Part shown: positions 1-10,326 of the stretch, one piece after another
How positions within the stretch are numbered: position 1 is the first letter of the stretch
How the letters are laid out: each line of letters starts with the position of its first letter
Assembly (NCBI GenBank): GCA_016648135.1
Contig: JADDOH010007958.1
Coordinates: 86,302 to 150,301, forward strand
Direction of reading: 5' to 3'
DNA: 64,000 nucleotides
DNA from: Agrypnia vestita
Taxonomy: Eukaryota; Arthropoda; Insecta; Trichoptera; Phryganeidae
Made by a program: the position numbers and the translations under genes
The notes under the pieces: generated by a model
What the model was told of the DNA's origin: nothing
The model's input: the letters and a program-made list of their open reading frames with translations, nothing else
The model's database searches: none

Positions 1-1265
1 AATTGATGGATGCCGACAGTTTGACGATGTCACTGGGATTACTTAACAATATGAATAAACAAGGACAATGTAAAATGAATGTTCGTAATTGGCAAGTGAA
101 TATTAGAAAATAAAAATAAAAAATAATTCTGGTTATTTATTTTTTCTCTCTCGTGTAAAATTTTATTTTTGCATATGGACCCTTTTTGTATGGACGCCTT
201 CAAATATTTATTCCAATTGAATGGCGTATATTTGCAAATGGCGATTTTTTTGCACTGATTCTCTTAGCGTATTTTCTAAAAGCGTGTTCCATAAACATTG
301 TACAGGTTATTAAATGTACAGACGAACGGTGTCTGGACGCTGTCGTATAAACAAAGAAACACGTCTTCCGGAGAATACATTTAATGCAGGTACATTTCTT
401 AACGCCGCCGTTCTATCACGGCGTTTTGTTCAGATTTTTATTTATTTTTATTATTTATCCACTGTGCAACTGCAATTTATAAGGTTTTTTTCTTTTTAAG
501 GTTTTTATCATGAGATTATTAATTTAAAAATTAATTGTGTAGTAAACTTTTTGATGGTACCTATTAAAAATATTAATATCAACGGACATTCTTTTATATA
601 GAGAAATTAATTCTCATTTTTAAGAAAAAGGACCATCGTTATCACAATTACAATGAAGTTGGTTTTTGCGTTGATAAGTGAATATTCAGTGCGTGGACGG
701 TTTTTTAAAAAAAAAAATATTTATACATTTATTTAGGTAAAATTAAAAAACATACTAATAATTCAAACAGTAATAATTTTACATGCTACCGTCTAAGGAA
801 ACAGAACTGCTCCTGTTTAGAGAGAGAAAGAGTAAAAAATGTAATACAACCAAAGTACTGTAATTCATAAGAAGTGTATTAAGTGTATTATTTTGAAGTA
901 CAAAATGAAATATGTTTTTGAAGTGAGAAATTAAATATAATGAAAAAAAATTTTTTTTAAATTCACTTTTAAATGATTACGCATTTCCTGCAGATTAATA
1001 TTGCAAGTGTCTCGAGAAATAGTAACGCTTTGTCTTTCGAGACCGGCTTGATCAATTTGTTGTATCGCCCATTCTTCAACATAATTTTGAGGGTACGTTG
1101 TATCGTTATAATAGTGAAAAGTTGTAATAAAGAAAAGTTCCGGTTTCGCATTTCGGTGGTTACCAAACATTTATTTGGCAGTTAGATTTTAACTGTATAC
1201 TTTTCTAATTAGTTGAGCATTGAACTACGTATGTTCCAAAATCACATAATAAAAATGTGTTTTCA
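1..1265. other. AT-rich noncoding DNA, nothing recognised
   Basis: I see no convincing coding frame, RNA gene or paired repeat here. The few short open frames are low-complexity translations of A/T runs. It may be intronic or intergenic. Confidence 0.5.
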
Positions 1266-1289
1266 TTAAAAATATATATTCTTTTTTAC

Positions 1290-1570
1290 TAGCGTATAAA
1301 ACGGCGCCCGCTCCGCGGTGAAAGCATTTCCCGTACACTTTGCGGAAATTCTGTTATCTTTGTTGCATCAGGGGGTGTAAAAATTTAAGCGGGTGCATCG
1401 CACCGGCCCGCGGGTGCATGACCCCCCCGACAGGGCGTCGCACCACCGCGTCTGGCAGCGCTGCTAACACTGCGCCCCGGAAATTATATAATTTAATTAC
1501 GTCACTGACCGCGGTGTGAGCGGAGAAAACTGGAGGTAATCGCCCCAGGGGTAATTTAATTAATTTATTT
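1290..1570. other. GC-rich block in AT-rich surroundings
   Basis: A compact block much richer in G and C than its flanks, with many CpG dinucleotides. The word GCGGGTGCAT occurs twice in close succession (about 1389 and 1411). A minus-strand frame of about 83 codons crosses it but matches no family I know. The right part, around 1533-1560, reads AATCGCCCC then CAGGGGTAA then an A/T run. Its reverse complement resembles 61480-61510. It could be a conserved noncoding element or a repeat fragment; I cannot tell which. Confidence 0.35.
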
Positions 1571-2590
1571 ATAAAAATACATTTTTCACAATCGGATCGA
1601 TACAACGTTTTTTTCCGACGTAATCATCTTTTTGGCTTAATACTTACACAAAACGTATTTACGAAGCTTTATTTTAAGTTGAGATATTGTTTGATCCTTT
1701 CTTATTTCCTCTAACATTTCATAGCACTTCCTCTTCATTAGAATTAGTTACGTGTTTTGATTTATATACCGCTAGGACATGAATACTACTAACTAAAACA
1801 AAGTTGAAATTCATACATGTAAAAATACGTTCTTTTTGAAGGTTGATAGCTTGTTCCTACATAATTACAAACATTTATGGACATTGACGTGCACCCGATT
1901 TATGTTGACATATTTTCAGATATTTGCAAATTTCAATTTGAAAACATATTTAAAACATATTCATATTTCTGATACAAATATTCTGCAGAAACGTAGACAG
2001 ACATTGAAAATTCACGTAGTATATATGTCGGTCATATTTTTAAATAAGGTGACAGTGTGTAGGTATTTTGAAAAAAATATTTCTACAATCTCACACTTTT
2101 TCAGATGCATGGAAATTTTTCGAATGTGATAAAAAAACCTAATTCAAAAGGCAATCATTTAAAGCATGACGCCAACAAACAAAATTTACATAGAAAATCA
2201 AAAAGTAAGTGAATAATAATCTCCATCTAAATCGAACAGCTCACCATTTTCTTAATAAATCATAATTTCCCCGATGATAGAAACTCTTAGGTTCCGAAGC
2301 AAAAAACGAAGTAGTTCTTTTATGTACTCCAAATTTTAGAATATTTCTGCTTTGTTGTCGGATCTATCTCCCCAGTTGTTGCCGGAAGGTGTCCGATGTA
2401 ATTGATTCGTTATTTGGCAGGATTTCAAAACGAATAATCTTAAAATTCCACCACATATACAATATCATTTTTTGGGTTGACGCAATCCGATCCCGGCATT
2501 TCTTTTGCATTTTTGGCTAATTTTATTTTATTTTTTAACAAACAGATCGGCAACAGGTCCTTATTGACCTTATATATGGTCCTTGGATGG
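1571..2590. other. AT-rich noncoding DNA, nothing recognised
   Basis: No supported gene or repeat. An open frame at 1836-2129 of about 97 codons shows no recognisable motif and has the composition expected of chance in AT-rich DNA. Confidence 0.4.
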
Positions 2591-2595
2591 TTCAC

Positions 2596-2655
2596 ATTAT
2601 ATTAGGTATTTTTTATTATATTAGGTATTATTATATTTTAATTATATTAGGTATG
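2596..2655. repeat. Short tandem repeat, about three units
   Basis: The word ATTATATTAGGTAT occurs three times, at 2596, 2615 and 2641, separated by short T/A spacers. It looks like an imperfect microsatellite-type array. Confidence 0.8.
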
Positions 2656-2770
2656 CTTTTAGCTAAAGTTTATTAGATATACCATGCAGGAGATCACATG
2701 ACACAACTTTCATAAAACTTTCTTATTGCTGAACTGGGAGACTTCGAAACAACTCTTAAAAAGTCTGCAC

Positions 2771-2965
2771 TGGGTGTCTCATAGCTAGTAGCGAAAACGT
2801 TACAGGTGGATTCCTGCCTTGATAAATAATCGAAAATGTTATGGGTATATAAAATTATCAAAGTTTGCATTTTTTTTCAATATTTCCGACCTATTTTTTG
2901 CAAATGGTTGAAATATCATTATAGAAACTTATATCGATTATGAAAAATTAATTTAAACTAAATAA
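2771..2965 (+). mobile_element. MITE-A copy 1, left half only
   Basis: One arm of the palindromic MITE-A family, which is best preserved at 40211-40738. It opens with GGTGTCTCATAGCTAGTAG and runs through the shared inner words TTCAATATTTC and TATTTTTTGCAAA, ending near TATGAAAAATTAATTT. The second, inverted arm is missing, so this copy is truncated at about the palindrome centre. Confidence 0.7.
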
Positions 2966-2999
2966 AAAAATAATTAAATAAAAAATATATATACAGTTA

Positions 3000-3160
3000 T
3001 TTTAAACACTTTATTATCTATTTACTATGTTTTGAACCTACACAGTGTTGTAAACTATGCCTGTCTCGACACAGATATTTCTATTGAGACAGGCACAGTC
3101 CAAACAAAATCTTATAATTATAATTAAATAGAAATAAATAAATAAAAAATAAAAAAAATT
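3000..3160 (+). repeat. LINE 3-prime tail with stem-loop
   Basis: Around 3056-3105 a hairpin pairs GCCTGTCTC with GAGACAGGC. An A-rich tail of AAATAAATAAATA type follows within about 60 bases. A closely similar hairpin at 52756-52795 is also followed by an AAATAAATAAATA tail and is preceded there by a LINE-like C-terminal peptide. I therefore read this as the 3-prime UTR remnant of the same non-LTR retrotransposon family, on the + strand. Confidence 0.6.
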
Positions 3161-3162
3161 AG

Positions 3163-3606
3163 TAACCTCGCAGGACTATATTTCTGCCTTGATCTATGGG
3201 TCGAAAATGTTCAAGTAACTGTGACCTAATATCAATAGTTATGGAGTTATGTCATTTTTTTTATCAAAGTTTGCACTTTTTCTCAATATTTCTGACTTAT
3301 TTTTTACAAAACCTTGAACTATCATTACAATAACATTACCAAAATTCATTTGTTTCAATACAAGTTACATAAAATGATGAAAACCCTGCAGAAATTTCAA
3401 TTGGAATGTTTTCCAATAGGAATTGAAAGGTTGTTTTATTATATTATTTTATTTGTATTAAAAGGAATGAATTTTTCATAGTTGATATCAGTTACTGTAA
3501 TGATATTCCAACGTTTTGCAAAAAATAAGTCAGAAATATTGGAAAAAAATGCATGTTAGAAAACATAGTCGAACTCTACCTGATTCTTACCAACTAGTGC
3601 CGAAAC
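3163..3606 (+). mobile_element. MITE-A copy 2, palindromic
   Basis: The left arm (GGTCGAAAATGTTCAAG, TTCTCAATATTTCTGAC) and right arm (AAAAAATAAGTCAGAAATATT) are imperfect reverse complements around a centre near 3400-3430. This gives a hairpin-type non-autonomous element of about 440 bp with no coding capacity. The ends are less well preserved than in the copy at 40211. Confidence 0.75.
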
Positions 3607-3980
3607 AGATTTTTAGATAAAAAAAAGTGAATTTCGCTCAACCTTGTTGCGATGGACATAATTACTTTTTAATGTAAGAAAATTCATAATGTACTTTCGT
3701 AAATTCCTGTTTTACGAAAAAAAATGAAGAATTTTAGATGAAAGAAGAAAAAAAACGGGCATAACGAAATATTTTCTTACGCCATAGAAAAAATGTATTT
3801 TGTGAGACATCTTTAAATTAACAGCGATCGACCCGGTGATATCTTTTCATCCACAAGAAAACTTTTTTCTCCTCGTTTCATATTTCAGGCTCTCGGCATT
3901 GTCAACTCTAGCCTTTGAAAAAAAGATAAACGTTTCGTTAAAGAAAGAGCTCATTTCGGGTTTGTATTTTCCTCGCGCGC
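3607..3980. other. Noncoding DNA, nothing recognised
   Basis: AT-rich sequence between MITE-A copy 2 and a GC-rich block. No gene or repeat was recognised. Confidence 0.4.
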
Positions 3981-3984
3981 GGCT

Positions 3985-4160
3985 GAACCCTAATCGGCCG
4001 AATATTATTAATTAAGGTCACGAAGCGGCCGGCCGTTTCAGAGCCACCGCGGCGCGGCCGACGCTCAAACCGACGAAGGGTTCCGACGGAATTTATCAGC
4101 GGCAATAGTCGCACCGCCAATTTATTATCGATTCGCTTTTCCGCCACCGATCTGTGGAAT
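3985..4160. other. GC-rich island, possible conserved noncoding element
   Basis: A dense CpG-rich stretch, for example GGCCGGCCGTTTC and CACCGCGGCGCGG, followed by a moderately AT-rich part with ATCGATTCGC-type words. It has no splice-bounded frame with recognisable protein content. Sharp GC islands in AT-rich insect introns are often conserved regulatory DNA, but that is inference. Confidence 0.3.
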
Positions 4161-4369
4161 TATTTATCGATCTGTGGAAACGCGGTTCCCCGACTATTAA
4201 GTATGGTGAGTCGTGGTCGATCGCTCGCTATTTAAGTTAATTACTAACATTTATTCGTTTTTAAAACGTAAGGACTTTGAGGTTGTGGCCTATAATTGAG
4301 AAGTATAAATATTTCGGTGCTGGGCTTTAACTGAACAATCTGTACTGAGTGTTTATTTCTTTTTTACTT

Positions 4370-4560
4370 CCTTTCTTTTAACTCGTAGCGTCTGCTTGAC
4401 GCAAAAACTTTGGATCGATTTTTCCCGTGATCCAATCGAGCTGAAACTTTGCAAGCAGACTCGTGGCGACGATCAAGAAGATCTATTAAATTTTCGTTAT
4501 AAAAAATTATAGTATAATTTTGGATTTTTCAAATTTTTTAATGGTTTTTTGAACATTCCG
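4370..4560 (+). repeat. Dispersed repeat R2, copy 1
   Basis: This block matches the reverse complement of 46315-46510 over about 190 bp. Shared words include GATCCAATCGAGCTGAAAC, TTTGCAAGCAGACTCGTGG and CGACGATCAA, then TATAGTATAATTTTGGATTT. No frame or terminal repeats are visible. The copy at 46 kb lies near a decayed mariner, so this could be a transposon UTR. Confidence 0.8.
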
Positions 4561-4576
4561 TTAATGATACTGATAA

Positions 4577-4927
4577 TAGACTCATGGAACCAGTTCAGAG
4601 ACGAAGCTATTTATATGAGAAACGTGTATGGAAGTCTCTCATACGATGGTCCAGGACTTACAACCTGTATAAGCTGGCTTATGTGATCATTCCACCTAAT
4701 GCAACGTTCACCAATTCCGTCGTAAGAGCATCCACACAATATCAAATTTTTGAAAATTGTATATATGTTCCAATTCTGGGAACATTGCGTATATTTGATT
4801 GGACTATGCTAATGAAATCTTTAGTCCTTTAAGCCAGCTCACACAGGTTGTAAGCCCCGGGCCATCGTATAAGAGTGTTCCATACACGTTTATCATTTAA
4901 ATAGCTTCGTCTCTGTGAGACTTCTAT
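4577..4927 (+). mobile_element. MITE-B, near full-length copy
   Basis: This element of about 350 bp has long inverted arms. The left arm carries CAGAGACGAAGCTATTTATA, AACGTGTATGGAAG and ACAACCTGTATAAGCTGGCTTA. The right arm carries their complements, TAAGCCAGCTCACACAGGTTG, CCATACACGTTT and TAGCTTCGTCTCTGTGAGAC. The right end is GAGACTTCTATA; the left end has a small insertion. Partial copies lie at 19461, 35470, 49145, 60575 and 60862. A frame crosses the element but encodes nothing recognisable. Confidence 0.85.
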
Positions 4928-7688
4928 ACCGATGATTGAAGCACAAGTTGTACGTAAATGTACATCTCACAGAATATGGTCACGAGATTCCAAAATCGAG
5001 AAAAACAACACATAATCGAAGTATTCCGAAAGATATAAATTTAAAGAAAGAAAGAAAAATTAGAAAACGCCGATTATATTCGCGAAACTTCCAGAAGTCC
5101 AGGACCTTAAATAAATGCGCTAGGCGTGCGCGGTCGGTTCAGTTACGCCATTCCATACTGGCTGCACGCCGCTGCGCTGCCTGATAAGATATTATGAGAA
5201 ATATATTTATTTTTAAGAACTAAATTAAAACTGTGAGCTTGGTTATAAATTAACAAATTATACGAAATGTTAATCACTGCACAAGCATAGAGTGGCTGTT
5301 CCAAGGTCAACGAAGTATATTACGTGCCACAATTTAAAACATGTATCGACGATTATTTCTATCCGGTATTTGAATGCTCTTTTGTAGATCAAGAGCTCCC
5401 GTCTGTGATGGGGCGGGGTTAGCTAACAAAACAAGTAACAAAAGATACTTTGATTGACCTTTGCTTCCCTAAATTGTTCGGTTAATCGTTCAAACTGAAC
5501 TTCAAATCCCAGCCCTAAATTCTGGTGACGGTTTGTTTTAGTTTTGAATAATCGACAGCCTTTAGGGTTAGCTGCCCAGTCTAGAGAGGGGTACTAAAAC
5601 TGTTAAGTAAAGTAGCCAAAATTTGGTTTTAATTGTTTGAACATTTCACGCCGTTCAAAGACGGATCATTTAGAACTAAATCGTGTTCAAAATGTCTTTA
5701 GATTTTCACGGCCGTTCAGAATCCAGAGAGGTCACATATACACGTCAGGGTATCCCAGAAAACTATACACAGAAGATAAATCGTGTTCATTTCGATGCGC
5801 ATAATAAGCAGTGATGGTCAAACCGTTATCTCAACCGGTTACATACGGTACAGTTATTTGTATCTGATTGTATCGATGATTGGTACGGATGTCTTGTACC
5901 AATGGTTGCCTGAATTACGAAAAATCCGTTATCAATCATCGATAAAATCACATAAATAAAATAAAAATTCCTAAAAACTTTTGGTGCCCCCACTGGTTTC
6001 ATCATCAGTAGTATGTTATCTTCGATTGCAAAAAAGCATCAACAATTACATAGATAGTCCTACACAGGATATATTTACTCATATTTAAGTACATATAATG
6101 TTAAGAAAAAACAGATTAAAGATAATATAAAGGTTATATATTTGACACGACAATCTATTCGGGAAATATTTAATATCGCAGAGCGTTGGCTTAACATTTG
6201 CAATTGCTAGGTAATGCTAGTGAATTCGGTTTTAACAATATACAAATAACAAGACTTAAATCCTAGGCAAATAAATAAAATTTATTATAAGCTAATTTAA
6301 AAAGACGACATAACCTAATTTAAAAAACGTCGTTTTACAGAAGATAAGTCAGAAAAAAAATTAAAGAATTTCGAAGTCGCTTATCTCTACGACTTTTGAT
6401 GATTTCCACAAAGTTATTTTGCATTTTCCAGTCATATTCTTAAATTGTACCCTTGACGTTTTGTGGACTAGTTCTGACCTTTCTGTATTAAAATTACCTT
6501 AAATTCTTACGCAAGGAAGCATTATAATACTGATTTTATTATTCTAAACTTATATGACAATTTGATATCACAATTTAAAGATAGGATATTAAGATGGTAA
6601 AGCGCTTGTTAAGCATGTCAGAGTAACTGAGATCGATACAAAATAATTTATCTAATATTTGTTTGGAACCATTAGATTCTGATGGCCGTCTTTAGTATTC
6701 CTCCTCCGTTCAACCCTCGTCAAATCATTTCCGCATTTTTCAAGTGAAGCGAACGACATTTTCGTGCAGTGGCAGCAAATCATAGACGAATATTACAAGG
6801 GTTGAGGAAACGTTACAACCCCGTCGGGTCATTAATGATGTTTTGTTGCAATAAGCTACCAGACATTTCAATATTTTTTATTATTATTGACCCGGTAACA
6901 CGGCATTAAAATTCTTTTGTTTTTCCGATTAAAGTATTTATGGATATTATATAACACATTCTAATTTCCATAACTTATTCACAGAAGAAAGCTGGGCTGG
7001 TTGGTGTGCATTCGGACACCTGAACACGATTTTTAAAAAAAATTCCACTGTCGAACAAGAAAGTGTCCTACCTCTTCCGGTGCTGAAATATTTCTCACCA
7101 AAAGAGAGTTCCAAAAAGCCATAGGAATATGTATGTTGGTCATCACATGAAGACATTGGAAAAGTGTAACGATACTCGTCCATCTGTGTGAACGATGTAT
7201 ATGAGAGAAAGAGACAAATTTATGACACGCTTCACGCACTTGACGCATGGTATCAGTTATGTACACCGCGTGCAGTGCGTTGTTTTAAAAGTAAATTTAA
7301 CACTTTGATAATAATAATTATTCAACCATTTTTAATACTTTCCGAAATTCGTCAGTGGTTATCCATTAAGCTAATATATAAAAATCTATAGTATCACCGG
7401 CATTAACTTTGGTATGATCATCTCATACTGTTATTATCTGTCTTCTTTTATACTGAGCCAATGGTTGTGCTAATGAGAGGGAAATATATTTTTCGCATGA
7501 GTCAAAACCTCGACGGTCGACCTATTATATATACTGCTCACATTTAACCAAAATTCATTTTCTTCACCTACCAGTTTCAGCTGATCAAGGATGTCGATAG
7601 AGACAATATTGTTATTAAGATGTGATTAATATAATTTCATTCCCTGTTCATAAAATAATTCAACGTTAAACTTTATGTACATCATAAT
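4928..7688. other. Long stretch without a recognised gene
   Basis: No supported coding region. Near 5660-5720 there are imperfect repeats of ACGCCGTTCAAA and ACGGCCGTTCAG type. Near 5865-5950 there are inverted words around ATCGATGATTGG and CAATCATCGAT. At 6690-6860 there is a moderately GC-rich patch (GAAACGTTACAACCCCG) that may be conserved noncoding sequence. An open frame at 4936-5184 has a basic, low-complexity translation and is not supported. Confidence 0.4.
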
Positions 7689-7892
7689 CTGAGACGAACA
7701 GACAACTTACCACAGTTCAAAAAACAACTAAAGACGCACTTGTTTAGACAATCATATAAAAACCTATATAATCAGACCGTTACAACACAAACTATTGTTT
7801 TTCACTCCTAGTATACTCTTGCTTGAGGTACGGAAAGCGCCCTTGAAAACGGCGCTATATAAATGATCCAATTATTATTATTATAATGTAAA
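7689..7892 (+). mobile_element. CR1/L2-like LINE 3-prime end
   Basis: Positions 7689-7811 form a 40-codon open tail ending in TAG. Its peptide includes LPQFKKQLKTHLF, the classic C-terminal motif of CR1/L2/Jockey-type reverse transcriptases (DLPSFKRLLKTHLF-like). The 3-prime UTR follows, with GGCGCTATATAAAT and a terminal ATT microsatellite at about 7870-7889, as is usual for CR1/L2 elements. Upstream the frame is lost, so only the 3-prime stub of a 5-prime-truncated insertion remains. Confidence 0.75.
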
Positions 7893-8481
7893 AAAAATAT
7901 TCCAGTAGATTCTTCAGTGGTTAGTAGATACCTATAAAAACTCGACTTATAACCGTTTACTCCCTTGGTTGATTTGACTGTTCCTAACAGCGCCTTGTCG
8001 ATGCTTTAATAAATTAGATAAGTTTTTTTGTATAGTTATACAAATATAATTTCCTTTCTTTTTGTGTGAGCCCTAAAAACATTCAATTTCCGACGAGGCC
8101 AAACTTCTTCATTTCAAATTAATCAAACATTTCAAACATGCTTTGGCATTGAAGATCTTTGAGATTAAGCGCGGTTTACTTTCTACATTTCGTCTCCTAA
8201 ATTCTCAATGTACGATTTTACGAGTATGTGGCGGGTATTTGAACTGGTGTTGGAATCGTGTTCACCCATTTATTCGGAGACTTAGACGAATTCATAAATA
8301 CTAAGCTTTCTTTGTTAACTATCAAGATTTTTCGCGCATTTTGTGTGACCCAAAAATAAAAATAAAACTAAAATTCAATCCAATTTAATTCTTACATGTT
8401 ATTTAGAGATATGAAACATAACGATGTCCAAAGTGATTATTTTCGATGTTTATAGCGCTAACTTTGTGGTTGGACATAATT
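7893..8481. other. Noncoding DNA, nothing recognised
   Basis: AT-rich sequence between a LINE tail and the palindromic element at 8482. No feature was recognised. Confidence 0.4.
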
Positions 8482-8692
8482 ATTAATTTTAATTAAACAA
8501 CTTTGTATTAACCACTTAACTAGTAACTCTACGTCTAATGGTTTTGATTCCACTGTATCTTCATCAGGAGGGATGCAAACTAACTATCCATTTTGTTTTG
8601 TTTGCGTCCGTCCTGATGAAGATACAGTGGTATTGAAACCGGTAGATGTAGAGTTACTAGCAAAGTGGTTAATCCAAAGTTGAAAATTAACA
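8482..8692. mobile_element. Long palindrome with hammerhead motifs, Penelope-like terminal DNA
   Basis: The left arm 8482-8580 and right arm 8600-8691 are imperfect reverse complements (roughly 80-85 percent by eye) around a 19-base spacer. The shared arm carries TTAACCACTT, ACTAGTAACTCTAC, CCACTGTATCTTCATCAGGA and GCAAAC. On the + strand the right arm contains a complete hammerhead-like core, listed separately. The left arm holds the same core on the - strand, but with GAAA changed to AAAA and GTA changed to TTA. Inverted terminal units with hammerhead motifs are known from Penelope-like elements, which is the basis of the class call. Confidence 0.65.
8609..8648 (+). ncRNA. Type I hammerhead ribozyme-like motif (HHR-1)
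   Basis: The core CTGATGA is at 8613-8619. Stem II pairs A8620-T8634 and 8622-8625 with 8630-8633, with G8621 bulged and loop AGTG. GAAA is at 8635-8638. C8639 and G8642 close a minimal stem III around a two-base loop, and the cleavage triplet would be GTA (8642-8644). Stem I pairs 8609-8612 (CGTC, read CCGTC) with 8645-8648 (GATG), including one G-T wobble. All invariant core bases are present. Minimal stem III is typical of hammerheads in Penelope-like retroelements. No activity is shown here. Confidence 0.6.
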
Positions 8693-8699
8693 ATCTAAA

Positions 8700-9520
8700 G
8701 TGATTGTTCAGCAGAGTCATAGCTCTTCCAGCAGGCATAACCATTGGCAGGTTGGTCCTGTATATTGGACTGTGAAACAATCTACGCTGACATTGTCTAT
8801 GGTAATTATCTTCTTCTTCTTTTCGTGCCTTATCCGTTCAACGGACGTTGGCTATCATGTTGGCTTTTAGGACTTTGTTTACTGCGGCCCAGAACAGTTT
8901 TACAGTCGACTAGTCAAACCACTGTCTCAGGTTTTTCAGCCATTCTCCTTCTCCTTCTTCCAGGGCCCCGAGTTCCGGCAACCTTTCCCTGCATTACAAG
9001 ATACAAGATCTCCTACTTCTCTGGATGTCTCATCACATGTCCTTTATTTTGAATTGAAGTTTTCGGATTCTTATTGTTTTAAAAACTTATTATTCTTAAT
9101 ATAAATTAACTTTGTTTAAACCACTTATTTATTGAAAAAAATCAACATGTTTCAATAAATAAGTGGTTTAAACAAAGTTAATTTATATTAATTATAATTA
9201 TGTTACCACAAAATAAATTTGCTACATTTGAAGAAGAACTTATTATTCATTATTCATCCGAACCATAACATCTTCATTCGTAACTCTGTCCACCCAGCTT
9301 ATTTTGAGTATTTTTCTGTAGATACACATCTGGAATGCCTCGAGTCGCCTTGTCAATTCTTCGGTAAGCGTCCATGCTTCCGTTACATAAAATAATACCG
9401 AAAACACGTAGCATCTGGTAGGTAAACATACAAACCAATGCTCTGCACATATCTTCAGGATTATAGATCATACCGGGCAACAATCGATAAAAGGAAAGGT
9501 AGGACCCGCAGTTATGCAAT
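8700..9520 (-). pseudogene. RTE-like LINE C-terminal fragment, decayed
   Basis: Read on the - strand, about 9440-9244 gives RCYVFSVLFY, EAWTL, RRLEAFQMCIYRKILKISW and DRVTNEDV. This is the conserved region after the reverse transcriptase palm in endonuclease-reverse-transcriptase LINEs. About 9085-8820 continues with LKTIRIRKLQ, GHVMRHPEK, QGKVAGTRGPGRRRR and FWAAVNKV-ANMIANVR, then a stop. Several frameshifts and stops show it is dead. The coding sequence is split by a nested insertion (9096-9236) flanked by the 12-bp direct repeat AACTTATTATTC at 9084-9095 and 9237-9248. Confidence 0.85.
9097..9190. repeat. Perfect 41-bp inverted repeat nested in the LINE
   Basis: The arms 9097-9137 and 9150-9190 are perfect reverse complements around a 12-base loop. 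The outer ends are TAATATAAATTAAC and GTTAATTTATATTA. The hairpin belongs to an insertion of about 141 bp (9096-9236) that interrupts the LINE and appears to have duplicated 12 bp of it. The perfect arms suggest a young insertion compared with the decayed host LINE. Confidence 0.85.
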
Positions 9521-10326
9521 ATAACTCCTCTCTAGGCATCTTGAAACAGCAGAAAGTAAAAACCCATCATCCGAAACGTCGTGGCGTATCACAGGTTCGC
9601 TGTCACTGACTTAGGGTTTATTGTATTAGCACGTGGTCCATATTATTTATCTCTCGCGGGGGTCGTGCAGGAAGATGAGCTCTCCACGTGTCAAAGTGGG
9701 TGCGCCCTTTTTACTGAGATTGTTTCATTATGTAACATCGCCTTCGTGCGCTTTTGTTCTCGCAGTTCACATTGTTTCCAGGGGTGCCGATCTAATTTTG
9801 TAATGTCGTCGTTTTACGCTTATCTCAATTCGTTTTCGTGAGTAATCAAATAAACCTCGAGCGTTTCGGGACTTTCCCTTTATGTAAATTTGGTATATGT
9901 GTGGTGTTGGCAGATGTGTACGGGATGTTCGTGTTTGCGATTGGAAGCCTTGAAGTTTGTCAATTTCTTTATTCAAAGTCCCTCCATCCCCCGGAAGCCT
10001 CCCGCCCTAACACCCTTGTTGATTTTTGCCGAACGACTGACTTTTGTAAGTTGTGGTGGAAATATTTTTATTGTTATATTTTTTCGAATAGAAAAATATA
10101 TTCTGGAGTTATGAAAGTCTGCCTGTCTGCATAATCAATTAATTAGAACCTTTCCATCAAAATATTGTATATATCGTTGTTATTATTATATACATAAAAA
10201 TTGTGTTTACAATGTGTTCTAAAATATCATTCAAGCGTCGTTTTTTTTCTGAACTGGTTGTTAATTAAATACCACACACGCACTACATTTCTTGACTCCA
10301 ATATATTGAAAAGTTAAGAGATATAC
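9521..10326. other. Noncoding DNA, nothing recognised
   Basis: This stretch has overlapping open frames of 70-100 codons on both strands between 9581 and 10134. They show no family motif, no splice context and mutually shadowing translations, so I do not support a gene. Confidence 0.4.

Noticed and set aside
4936..5184. 82-codon basic frame on the + strand
   Set aside because: Lys/Arg-rich low-complexity translation with no motif, partly from purine-rich DNA.
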